From assembly GCA_003159675.1 (NCBI GenBank), contig PLQC01000009.1:16316-52529 (forward strand): DNA of 36,214 nt, read 5' to 3'. Of this stretch, positions 1 through 6,106 are shown in pieces; positions within the stretch are counted from its first letter, which is position 1, and every line of letters starts with the position of its first letter. Below the pieces are notes generated by a model. The model saw only the letters and a list, made by a program, of their open reading frames with translations, was not told the DNA's origin and did no database searches. Both the position numbers and the translations under genes were made by a program. The stretch is from Limisphaerales bacterium. GTDB lineage: Bacteria > Verrucomicrobiota > Verrucomicrobiia > Limisphaerales > BOG-1460.

Positions 1-67
1 GATTCCCTTCACCCGCTCCATTATAAATCAAGCACTTACGACAATGTGCAAGTAAAGTGCAAGTAAA

Positions 68-295
68 TTAACCCCTGAAAACCTCAATAGAAAAAGTTGG
101 ATTTGCTCGGTTTTCAATCAGCCGTTGAAGCAATTCCTTAACCTGCGACGAAGTCAAATGCGCCGTCACCAGAACGCTGGATTTTGACAACGCGATGGAA
201 AAATCGACGTTACACCCGCCGACCTCCAGCAGACGTTCGACAAATCCCGCCAACTCCAGATTGAAGGCGACGCCACAGTCCTCGCCGCCAAGAAG
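68..295 (-). CDS. possible 3' end of an unrecognised gene
   Basis: An open minus-strand frame runs from a TAG just above position 295 to a TAA at 68-70, with a possible TTG start at 253. Its predicted protein has a natural-looking amphipathic composition (LTSSQVKELLQRLIENR), but I recognise no family. The opposite strand is also open over 188-295 and reads into a zinc-ribbon gene, so at most one of the two is real. No ribosome-binding site or promoter is visible. It may be a decayed remnant. Confidence 0.2.
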   Translation of the reverse strand, partial: LLGGEDCGVAFNLELAGFVERLLEVGGCNVDFSIALSKSSVLVTAHLTSSQVKELLQRLIENRANPTFSIEVFRG

Positions 296-624
296 CTAGA
301 ACAACACCTGCGCTGGGCTCACGGTCGAGATGTGCGGTTCGACGCCGCGCTGACCCGAGCATCGATGTGGATGCCTTGGGCGCGCGAAATTGTCCGAGAT
401 GCGAGGGGATCCCGCTCAAACGGGTTCTTCTGTCCTCCGGCAGCCATGTTCACGTGCATGAATGCCCGAGCTGCGATGCCTGCTGGCTCGACTATGCCGA
501 AATCGCAAAACTTTACGATGAGAGAGTCGATTTGATGAATTCGGGGAAAATTGAAAAGCGCAGCCGCTCTTCCGATTTGATCCAATATCTCTACGAGGTC
601 CGGACCGGCCGCCGAAGACACTAA
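188..624 (+). pseudogene. frameshifted zf-TFIIB-type zinc-ribbon gene
   Basis: Codons 367-624 encode a small zinc-ribbon domain: CPRC, about 20 residues, then CPSCDACWLD and an acidic/basic tail. This matches the zf-TFIIB family of small bacterial zinc-ribbon proteins, whose hallmark is CPxC...CxxCxGxWLD; their biochemical role is mostly unknown. That frame is open only from 265 and has no convincing start (GTG 367 would begin right at the domain). The preceding coding-like sequence, from 188 to about 360 (reading ...VTPADLQQTFDKSRQ...), lies in another frame. I infer one gene broken by a frameshift near 350-365. An alternative is a short intact gene starting at GTG 367, with the upstream frame open by chance. 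Confidence 0.45.
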
Positions 625-766
625 CGTCAATGGGCCGCGCTCTCAGGCTGCGGGAGCCGCCATCTTGCCCGGCGGGCGGCGCCAACCCCGCCTGCCCGGT
701 TGATTGCGTCCGGCGGGGAAAGGAACGGCGGCATCCTCCCGAGGGCCGCCACAGTGGAAAATCGGT
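625..766. other. short intergenic stretch, nothing recognised
   Basis: This is GC-rich sequence between the damaged zinc-ribbon gene and the thrS leader promoter. I see no convincing ORF, no tRNA fold and none of the SRP-RNA or RNase P signatures I looked for. Confidence 0.5.
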
Positions 767-795
767 TTGCAAAACGCCGTTGTTTTCCCTACGAT
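767..795 (+). promoter_or_regulatory. sigma70-type promoter of the thrS leader
   Basis: TTGCAA (767-772) and TACGAT (790-795) are separated by exactly 17 bp. Transcription would begin about 7 nt later, at or next to the ATG of the short leader ORF at 802. This is the only good promoter I see upstream of thrS, and everything downstream up to thrS lies on the same strand. Confidence 0.55.
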
Positions 796-801
796 CCGGG
801 C

Positions 802-834
802 ATGTTCGTTCGCAGGAACACGACGACGATTTAG
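802..834 (+). CDS. putative threonine-rich leader peptide of thrS
   Basis: A ten-codon ORF, ATG to TAG, encodes MFVRRNTTTI. Codons 7-9 are three consecutive Thr codons (ACG) followed by Ile, reminiscent of the Thr/Ile-rich peptide of the E. coli thr operon leader. It starts 6 nt after a -10 box, so the message would be leaderless. It is followed by a hairpin (834-840 pairing with 852-858) and an intrinsic terminator, and thrS is the next gene. The inference is a ribosome-dependent attenuator: scarcity of charged tRNA-Thr slows translation at the Thr codons and favours read-through into thrS. Caveat: the ACG run is also a simple trinucleotide repeat, and the ORF is very short. Confidence 0.5.
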   Translation: MFVRRNTTTI

Positions 835-861
835 CGTCCATGGAAACGCCGTGGACGCCAG

Positions 862-896
862 CGCCTCGAACCGCCCAAGTCGAGGCGTTTTTGTTT
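862..896 (+). terminator. intrinsic terminator in the thrS leader (attenuator)
   Basis: CGCCTCGA (862-869) pairs perfectly with TCGAGGCG (880-887) around a 10-nt loop and is followed directly by TTTTTGTTT. No complete gene ends just upstream, so the terminator belongs to the short leader transcript. A competing pairing is possible between GTTCG-C-AGG at 808-816 and CCTCGAAC at 864-871 (8 bp with one bulge), which would remove the 5' arm of the terminator. Confidence 0.7.
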
Positions 897-910
897 ATCA
901 GGAACGAATT

Positions 911-1028
911 GAAACCACAGATGGACACAGATAGATACAGATTCTTAAGGCAGGAGCAAGCGGGACAGTGTCGCCTTCCGTCATCTTCTCGTCTCCATCT
1001 GTGTTCATCTGTGTCCATCTGTGGTTTC
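911..1028. repeat. long palindromic repeat, CCACAGATGGACACAGAT family
   Basis: Position 911-932 (beginning GAAACCACAG) is perfectly complementary, over 22 nt, to 1007-1028. The similarity continues inward with mismatches because both arms consist of ACAGATG/GACACAGAT sub-repeats. The element lies between the leader terminator and the thrS start, inside the likely 5' untranslated region, and could form a large hairpin. From memory, similar CACAGATG-rich palindromes are dispersed in Verrucomicrobiota genomes; I could not check this. Confidence 0.85.
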
Positions 1029-1040
1029 CCTTTTTAGTTT

Positions 1041-3503
1041 ATGGAAAACGAACGCAAAACTCTCGACGACCGCGCGAAGATGACCGATCTGGACCGGCTC
1101 CGCCATTCCTGCGCGCATGTGATGGCCACGGCCATCCTGCGCCTCTGGCCCGACGCCCAGTTCGCCGCCGGGCCGCCGGTCGAAAACGGCTTCTACTACG
1201 ACGTCGAACTTTCGCACCGCATCTCGCCCGAAGATTTTCCGAAGATCGAGGAGGAGATGAAAAAGGAAATCAAGGCCAACCGCACGTTCGAGAAGATCGT
1301 CGTCACGCGCGAGGAGGCGATCAAAGACGCGCAGAGCGGCCGGCTAGGCGGATTGACCGAGCGTCCAGACAACCCGAGCAAGTTCAAGATCGGCAACCTC
1401 GAGGACATTCCCGAGGGCGAGCAGATCACGTACTTCAAGAACGGAGACTTTGTCGATCTCTGCGCCGGCCCGCACGTGATGCGCACCGGCAACATCGGCG
1501 CCTTCAAGCTCACCACCGCGGCCAGCGCCTATTACAAGGGCGACGAACGCAACCCGCAACTCCAGCGCATCTACGGCACCGCGTTCAAGAACAAGACCGA
1601 GATGGAAGCCTATTTCACGATGATCGAAGAGGCCAAGCGCCGGGATCATCGTAAAATCGGCCAGGAGATGGGGCTGTTCACCATCGACACGGAGTTTGTT
1701 GGTCCGGGCTTGCCGCTCTGGCTGCCCAAGGGCACGGCGATCCTCGAGGAGTTGGAAAAACTGGCGAAGGAAACCGAGTTCCAAGCCGGGTATGTGCGGG
1801 TGAAGACCCCGCACATCGCCAAGGAGAAAATGTACCTGACCAGCGGGCACCTGCCGATTCTCTATAAAGAGTCAATGTTCCCGCCGATGGAATTGCGCGA
1901 ACACGATGAAAAGGGGAGCGCGCGCGTCCCGCGTGCCGTTTCCGGCGTCGCGCCGGAAACATCGAGCGGTGTGAAATATTCCAGACGCCCGCTTCCACAC
2001 TTTGAACGTCCATGGGCCAAATACATGGTTACGTTCAGCACCGTCGGGCGGCATCCGCTTTCACCGCCCGCCCGCGATCTTGTTTTGAAGAGTCTGTTGT
2101 TCATGAATGAACAGCGGCGCTATGAGCTTTATGCCGCGTGCGTCATGCCCGACCATGTGCATCTGCTTTTTGAGCCGCAAATCAAAGAACAGGATCAGGA
2201 GGGAAAGCCGGTATTTTGGTTGCTGTCAGAGATTTTGCATTCGATAAAGTCGTTCACCGCGCACGAAATAAGCAAAGCGCAGGGGACGAAAGGAAATCCA
2301 GTTTGGGAAAAGGAATCCTTTGACCGCATCCTTCGCAGCGACGCGGATTTGGAAGAGAAATTTCACTATATTTGCAGAAATCCGTGGGATACGGGCGTCG
2401 CAAAACCAGATAAGAGTTATCCGTGGCTTTGGACGCCGGAGGCTCCTCGGCGCGACGCCGAGGAGAGCACGCGGGACGCGCGCGCTCCCCACCCATCCCG
2501 CGAGCCTGTGTTGGCCGAAGATTCGGGGAGCGAGCGTTACTACCTCAAGGCCATGAACTGCCCGCATCATCACCGCATTTTTGCGGCGGAGCCGCGCAGT
2601 TACCGCGATCTGCCGCTGCGCCTGGCGGAGTATGGCACGTGCTATCGGTACGAACAGTCGGGCGAGTTGTTCGGCCTCATGCGCGTCCGGTCGCTGAACA
2701 TGAACGACGCGCACATTTATTGCACGCCGGAGCAGTTCGCCGCCGAGTTCAACGCGGTGAACGAAATGTACCTGAAATATTTCAAGATTTTCGGAATCGA
2801 AAAGTATGTGATGCGCTTCAGCACGCACGATCCGTCCCGCCTGACCGGCGACAACGCCAAATTTGTCAACGAACCGGAGCTATGGAAGCAAACCGAAGAC
2901 ATGGTTCGCAAGACCCTCATCGATTCGAAGATCCCTTTCGTGGAAGTGCCGAACGAAGCGGCGTTTTACGGCCCGAAGATCGACGTGCAGGTCTGGAGCG
3001 TCATCGGCCGCGAATTCACGCTGGCGACCAACCAGGTGGATTTCGCCGTGCCCAAACGCTTCGGCTTGGTCTATCGGGACAAGGACAATACGGACAAGAC
3101 ACCGCTGTGCATCCATCGCGCGCCGCTGGGGACGCATGAACGGTTCATCGGCTTTTTGATCGAGCATTACGCCGGAAACTTCCCGCTCTGGCTTGCGCCC
3201 GAGCAGGTCCGCGTCCTCACGCTGGGCGATGAGGAGCCGCTGGTGAACTATGCCCAAGGCATCGTGAACGAACTGCGCGCCCATTTTGTGCGTTGCGAGG
3301 CCGATTACTCCACCAACAAGATCAACGGCAAGATTCAGGACGCCGAAAAAGCCAAAGTTCACACCATGCTCGTCATCGGCGGTCGCGACATGGAAGCCGG
3401 CAACGTCAGCGTGCGTTTGCACGGCAAAGGCAACATCGGAGCGAAGCCGAAAGGCGAGGTCGTAGCGGATATTCTGGCGTCGATCAAAGAACGTCGCGCA
3501 TAG
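1041..3503 (+). CDS. thrS: threonyl-tRNA synthetase with an in-frame RAYT insertion
   Basis: ThrS charges tRNA-Thr with threonine in the cytosol. The protein starts directly at the editing domain (HSCAH at 22-26, CAGPH at 141-145) and lacks the N-terminal TGS domain. Class II core: motif 1 near GYVRVKTP, motif 2 around R536, motif 3 HRAPLGTHER at 692-701. The zinc ligands are conserved as C507, H558 and H692, and an anticodon-binding domain follows. All catalytic parts are present, yet the protein is 820 aa because residues 294-497 are foreign: a complete RAYT transposase domain in the loop just before YYLKAMNCP. Removing 612 bp gives a continuous 616-aa ThrS. The ATG at 1041 is fixed by an in-frame TAG at 1035. 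There is no Shine-Dalgarno. Expression is probably controlled by the leader at 767-896. Whether the hybrid protein is active is unknown. Confidence 0.95.
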   Translation: MENERKTLDDRAKMTDLDRLRHSCAHVMATAILRLWPDAQFAAGPPVENGFYYDVELSHRISPEDFPKIEEEMKKEIKANRTFEKIVVTREEAIKDAQSGRLGGLTERPDNPSKFKIGNLEDIPEGEQITYFKNGDFVDLCAGPHVMRTGNIGAFKLTTAASAYYKGDERNPQLQRIYGTAFKNKTEMEAYFTMIEEAKRRDHRKIGQEMGLFTIDTEFVGPGLPLWLPKGTAILEELEKLAKETEFQAGYVRVKTPHIAKEKMYLTSGHLPILYKESMFPPMELREHDEKGSARVPRAVSGVAPETSSGVKYSRRPLPHFERPWAKYMVTFSTVGRHPLSPPARDLVLKSLLFMNEQRRYELYAACVMPDHVHLLFEPQIKEQDQEGKPVFWLLSEILHSIKSFTAHEISKAQGTKGNPVWEKESFDRILRSDADLEEKFHYICRNPWDTGVAKPDKSYPWLWTPEAPRRDAEESTRDARAPHPSREPVLAEDSGSERYYLKAMNCPHHHRIFAAEPRSYRDLPLRLAEYGTCYRYEQSGELFGLMRVRSLNMNDAHIYCTPEQFAAEFNAVNEMYLKYFKIFGIEKYVMRFSTHDPSRLTGDNAKFVNEPELWKQTEDMVRKTLIDSKIPFVEVPNEAAFYGPKIDVQVWSVIGREFTLATNQVDFAVPKRFGLVYRDKDNTDKTPLCIHRAPLGTHERFIGFLIEHYAGNFPLWLAPEQVRVLTLGDEEPLVNYAQGIVNELRAHFVRCEADYSTNKINGKIQDAEKAKVHTMLVIGGRDMEAGNVSVRLHGKGNIGAKPKGEVVADILASIKERRA
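1938..1960. repeat. left REP hairpin of the RAYT element
   Basis: GTTTCCGGCG and CGCCGGAAAC form a perfect 10-bp stem with loop TCG. It lies just inside the left 24-bp inverted repeat and is in opposite orientation to the right hairpin, the usual REP-pair layout around a RAYT gene. Confidence 0.85.
2443..2465. repeat. right REP hairpin of the RAYT element
   Basis: CTCCTCGGCG and CGCCGAGGAG form a perfect 10-bp stem with loop CGA, the reverse complement of the left loop. The loop-proximal CGGCG/CGCCG is shared with the left hairpin, while the outer stem differs but remains fully paired, indicating that structure is conserved rather than sequence. Confidence 0.85.
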
Positions 3504-3513
3504 GCCAAAACAA

Positions 3514-3545
3514 CCGCCCAGGAACTGGAGGCGGACTGATTTTCT
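3514..3545 (+). terminator. possible terminator after thrS
   Basis: CCGCCCAG (3514-3521), loop GAA, then CTG-GA-GGCGG (3525-3534) form a hairpin with a 2-nt bulge. It is followed by ACTGATTTTC, which has only a weak T-tract. It begins 10 nt after the thrS stop codon. Confidence 0.35.
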
Positions 3546-3705
3546 TCCGATTCGCTCGCCGTTGCGCTGCGCGAAATGCGGCGCCTGTTGTTGCTGCGAG
3601 CTGCCGGGCGAACTCTTTGGCTCACCTACCGCGACAAGGACAACACCGACAAGACGCCGAGAAGATCAAAGTGCACACCATGCTCATCATCGGCGGTCGT
3701 GATCC
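3545..3705 (+). pseudogene. decayed thrS fragment 1 (mosaic of three pieces)
   Basis: Three pieces of thrS-like sequence follow the intact gene. The first (about 3550-3625) resembles the motif 2 region and ends in the equivalent of SGELFG. The second (3630-3659) encodes YRDKDNTDKTP and matches intact thrS at about 26 of 30 bases. The third (about 3656-3702) encodes EKIKVHTMLIIGGRD in another frame. The stretches between them are deleted. The mismatches with the intact gene show an old or diverged copy, not a recent assembly duplication. Confidence 0.7.
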
Positions 3706-3754
3706 CGCCTGTGCGTGTCTGGGCGGGACCGGCAATAGAGACGCGCTCTTCCAC

Positions 3755-3783
3755 TTGACGCTTAGTAGCTTAAAAGCTACAGT
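3755..3783 (+). promoter_or_regulatory. toxin-antitoxin promoter with embedded operator palindrome
   Basis: TTGACG (3755-3760) and TACAGT (3778-3783) are exactly 17 bp apart. The spacer and the start of the -10 box contain the inverted repeat GTAGCTT-AA-AAGCTAC (3765-3780). A palindrome in this place is what is expected for autorepression by the antitoxin, whose HTH domain is encoded downstream. The -10 box ends 6 nt before the toxin GTG, so the transcript may be leaderless. Confidence 0.6.
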
Positions 3784-3789
3784 ATTCCG

Positions 3790-4125
3790 GTGCTGGTGAC
3801 GCCCACAGAAGTCGTCGCGTTTCGCGCCAAAGATGGCCAGGTGCCATTTGAGGTTTGGCTGGACGATGTGGACGACAAGCGGGCTGTGGCACGGGTGCTG
3901 GCGCGGTTAGCGCGCGTGCGTCAGGGCAACCTGGGCGATTGCAAATCGATTGGCGAAGGCGTCTCCGAGTTGCGAGTGGATTACGGGCCGGGCTATCGGG
4001 TCTATTTTGGGCAGAGAGGCCGGACGCTGGTGGTGCTGCTCTGCGGTGGCGACAAGCGGACACAAGACCGGGATATCCGGCTGGCAAAACAGTATTGGCA
4101 AGAATTCAAAGTGAGTGAGTCATGA
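3790..4125 (+). CDS. RelE/HigB-superfamily toxin (HI1419 family)
   Basis: This 111-aa protein belongs to the addiction-module killer family typified by Haemophilus HI1419, within the RelE/ParE/HigB mRNA-interferase superfamily. Diagnostic features are WLDDVDDKRAVARVLARLARV near the N-terminus, GEGVSELRVDYGPGYRVYF in the core and LLCGGDKRTQDRDI near the C-terminus. The gene order, toxin first and antitoxin second, is typical of this family and of HigBA. The stop overlaps the antitoxin start (ATGA, 4122-4125), indicating translational coupling. The start is taken as GTG 3790, 6 nt after the -10 box; GTG 3796 is an alternative. The cassette sits between two thrS remnants and may have arrived there by insertion. 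Target specificity cannot be read from the sequence. Confidence 0.9.
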   Translation: MLVTPTEVVAFRAKDGQVPFEVWLDDVDDKRAVARVLARLARVRQGNLGDCKSIGEGVSELRVDYGPGYRVYFGQRGRTLVVLLCGGDKRTQDRDIRLAKQYWQEFKVSES

Positions 4126-4409
4126 AAACTGTGAGTTACAAAAGAATTCTGCGTAAGAAGCTGGATGACCCCGAACAGGCGGCGGAATATCTCACTGCCT
4201 GCTACGAGGAAGGGCCGGAGGTTTTTCTGGTTGGACTCCGAGACGTTGTCGAAGCCCAAGGCGGCGTGGCCCGCGCGGCGGAGTTGAGCAAGTTGAACCG
4301 CGAGAGTTTGTATCGGCTCTTTTCGCGCGACGGAAACCCACGATTGTCGAGTTTGAATTCAGTTCTCTCCGCGCTCGGCCTGAAAGTTACTTTCGCCGCC
4401 GCAGCTTGA
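4122..4409 (+). CDS. antitoxin with HTH domain (HI1420 family)
   Basis: This 95-aa protein matches the HI1420-type addiction-module antidote family: DPEQAAEYLTACYEEG at the N-terminus, a Cro/C1-like helix-turn-helix around VARAAELSKLNRESLYRLFS, then GNPRLSSLNSVLSALGLKV. It should bind and neutralise the upstream toxin and repress the shared promoter through the palindrome at 3765-3780. It overlaps the toxin gene by 4 bp. No separate promoter is visible. Confidence 0.9.
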   Translation: MKTVSYKRILRKKLDDPEQAAEYLTACYEEGPEVFLVGLRDVVEAQGGVARAAELSKLNRESLYRLFSRDGNPRLSSLNSVLSALGLKVTFAAAA

Positions 4410-4413
4410 TTGT

Positions 4414-4540
4414 CGCGCAGTTACCGTGACCTCCGATTGCGCTTGGCGGAATACGACCCCCTGCCGCTACGAGCACTCGGGCGAATTGTTTGGCCTCATG
4501 TGCGTGCGCTCGCTCAATATGAGCGCCGCGCTTGAGCGAC
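4414..4540 (+). pseudogene. decayed thrS fragment 2 (motif 2 region)
   Basis: 4416-4470 reads RSYRDLRLRLAEYD, close to the intact RSYRDLPLRLAEYG. After a frameshift near 4455, 4460-4530 reads PCRYEHSGELFGLMCVRSLNMS, matching the intact CYRYEQSGELFGLMRVRSLNM. The same motif 2 region is also present in fragment 1, so at least two extra partial copies of thrS once existed here. This fragment begins a few bases after the antitoxin stop. Confidence 0.75.
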
Positions 4541-4598
4541 TGTCCGGCGGATGGCGGGGTTTGTCCTGCGGGGCGGCGGTCCGTGTTCCGAGTCGGGG

Positions 4599-6002
4599 TC
4601 ACGACTTGCCGCAGCCGAACAATCCGTCGCGCCGGATGATTTCGACCACGGGCGGGGGGACGAGTTTTTGCCAGGAGGCATCGCCGGCCTGGATCTGATC
4701 CAGGATGTCGTGCGAGCGGATCCGCACGGCGTCCTTGTTGAAGTTGCGGATTCCCTCGATGAAATGATTTTCCAGCAGGTACGCGTAAACGTGTTTGAGC
4801 TGCGGCGCGACGGGGAAGGTTTCCGCCGTGACCAGTTCGCCGGTCTCGAAATTCAGACTGGGATAAACATAGAGCCGCCCGGAGTTCTTGAAAAGCTGGC
4901 CGAGGCCGCCGAGGATGCCACCTTCGCTGTTGTTGTAGAGGCTTTCGTCGAAGATCTCCTTCAGCTTCGACGCCCCGAGGGCGAGGGCGATGGGGCGATT
5001 GGTGTAGCCCGCCAGGTAGCCGGCGAGGCGATGGAACCGGAGGAAATTGGAGATCAAGACCGTTTTGCCGAGCACGCTGAGGGTGTCGGCGCGGGCCAGA
5101 AAATCCTTTTCATCGATGAATTCGCCCATGCGCAGATGGCGCAGGGTCATTTCCATCAGGACGACCGGTTCCTCGCCTTGGATCCGGGGCGACTGTGCGA
5201 ACTGTTCCTGCGCGCGTTCGAGCACATCGAGCGTGGCATTGGTGATGGGATGAAAGCTGCCGCGCTGGACCAGGACGGGTTTTTTGTAAAAGACTTCGGA
5301 CCATTGAATCGCTTCGCCCCTGGCGGTGAACATCGCGGCTTCGGTCAGGCCTTGTTGGACCAGTTGCAGCGCCATGAGCCGGTTGTCCACGCGCGCGAAG
5401 GCGGGCCCGCCGAACTGGATCATGTCCACCTCCACGCGTTCCCAGGTCAGATGATCCAGGAGCGTGCCGATGAGGGCCTCGGGGTTCTGGTACAGGTTGA
5501 ACGCTCCGTAGATGAAGTTGACGCCGATGATGCCGAGCGCCTCCTGCTGGCGGGCATTCTCGTTGTCGAGCATCCGCACGTGGATGAAGATTTCGGAGAA
5601 TGGAGCACGAGGTTCGGTTTGAAAGCGGACGCCGAGCCAGCCGTGGCCTTCCTCATGCCGGCTGAAACTGCGCGTGGCCACTGTATCGGCGAAGACGAAG
5701 AAGGCGACGCGGTCGCCGTGCGATTTGTCGAGCCGCTCGACGAGCAGGGCGTATTCATGGTCGAGCATGGCGCGAAGGCGCTGGCGGCTGACGTAGCGGT
5801 CGGCGTGGCCGTAAACCGCGTCGCTCACGGCCATGTCGTACGCCGAAATGGTTTTGGCGACCGTGCCCGCGGCGCCGCCGGCATGAAAGAACCAACGGGC
5901 CACCTCCTGTCCGGCCCCGATTTCGGCGAAGGTGCCGTAACGTTTGGCGTCGAGATTGATTTTGAGCGCCTTTTGATTCGCGTTCAGGATTTCGTTGGTC
6001 AT
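4599..6002 (-). CDS. conserved cytosolic protein of unknown function
   Basis: This 467-aa protein has no signal peptide or membrane segment. It resembles a widely conserved bacterial family (also in Bacteroidota) beginning MTNEIL...AKRYGTFAEIGAGQEVARWFF, with further blocks SAYDMAVSDA, RYVSRQRL, QQEALGIIGVNFIYGAF and YLLENHFIEGIR. From memory, members are often labelled TonB-dependent receptor in databases, which the sequence does not support: there is no plug, barrel or export signal. I cannot assign a reaction. It is divergent from the DAHP synthase gene, with 104 bp between start codons. ATG 6002 starts the conserved block; upstream I see only a weak AATACT-like -10. The protein appears full length. 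Confidence 0.85.
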   Translation of the reverse strand: MTNEILNANQKALKINLDAKRYGTFAEIGAGQEVARWFFHAGGAAGTVAKTISAYDMAVSDAVYGHADRYVSRQRLRAMLDHEYALLVERLDKSHGDRVAFFVFADTVATRSFSRHEEGHGWLGVRFQTEPRAPFSEIFIHVRMLDNENARQQEALGIIGVNFIYGAFNLYQNPEALIGTLLDHLTWERVEVDMIQFGGPAFARVDNRLMALQLVQQGLTEAAMFTARGEAIQWSEVFYKKPVLVQRGSFHPITNATLDVLERAQEQFAQSPRIQGEEPVVLMEMTLRHLRMGEFIDEKDFLARADTLSVLGKTVLISNFLRFHRLAGYLAGYTNRPIALALGASKLKEIFDESLYNNSEGGILGGLGQLFKNSGRLYVYPSLNFETGELVTAETFPVAPQLKHVYAYLLENHFIEGIRNFNKDAVRIRSHDILDQIQAGDASWQKLVPPPVVEIIRRDGLFGCGKS

Positions 6003-6093
6003 GACCTGGAATCAGTATTCCGCAGGGAACGTTCCGAGGCCAGCTTGAATCGTTTGAGGCGGCGATTGGACTTTCATTGGCGCGGCGGGCGGG

Positions 6094-6106
6094 TACAATG
6101 GGTTTG
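6094..6106 (+). promoter_or_regulatory. -10 box giving a leaderless aroG-type transcript
   Basis: TACAAT (6094-6099) is followed by 7 nt and then ATG 6107. The -35 region is weak: TTTCAT at 6072-6077 with 16-bp spacing. The position of the -10 box favours ATG 6107 over the upstream in-frame starts at 6077 and 6098. Confidence 0.5.

Larger units (their letters stand above)
1913..2532 (+). mobile_element. RAYT (REP-associated Y1 transposase) element inserted in thrS
   Basis: The inserted sequence encodes a full Y1/HUH transposase domain, roughly ThrS residues 310-470: the metal-binding HUH motif DHVHLLF (H372, H374), a middle part resembling LSEILHSIKSFTAHE, and the likely nucleophile Y443 in HYICRNP. 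It is bounded by perfect 24-bp inverted repeats (1913-1936 and 2467-2490, beginning GGGGAGCGCG), each with an imperfectly matched REP hairpin just inside. GGGGAGCG occurs at 1913-1920 and again at 2525-2532, so 612 bp (204 codons) lie between equivalent positions and the host frame is kept. There are no stop codons anywhere in the element in the thrS frame. Intein motifs are absent. The RAYT may also be translated separately from an internal ATG near residue 329. Confidence 0.88.

Noticed and set aside
625-766. Possible structured non-coding RNA (SRP RNA, 6S or RNase P) upstream of the leader
   Set aside because: None of the diagnostic SRP or RNase P motifs was found, and the terminator at 862-896 is better explained by the short leader transcript.
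1005-1217. Minus-strand ORF across the thrS start
   Set aside because: It is antisense to conserved ThrS editing-domain codons and overlaps the palindrome; no independent support.
1913-2532. Intein in ThrS
   Set aside because: No splice-junction nucleophile or HN-C/S/T block is present. The insert is a Y1 transposase with REP hairpins, and the junction residues do not suit protein splicing.
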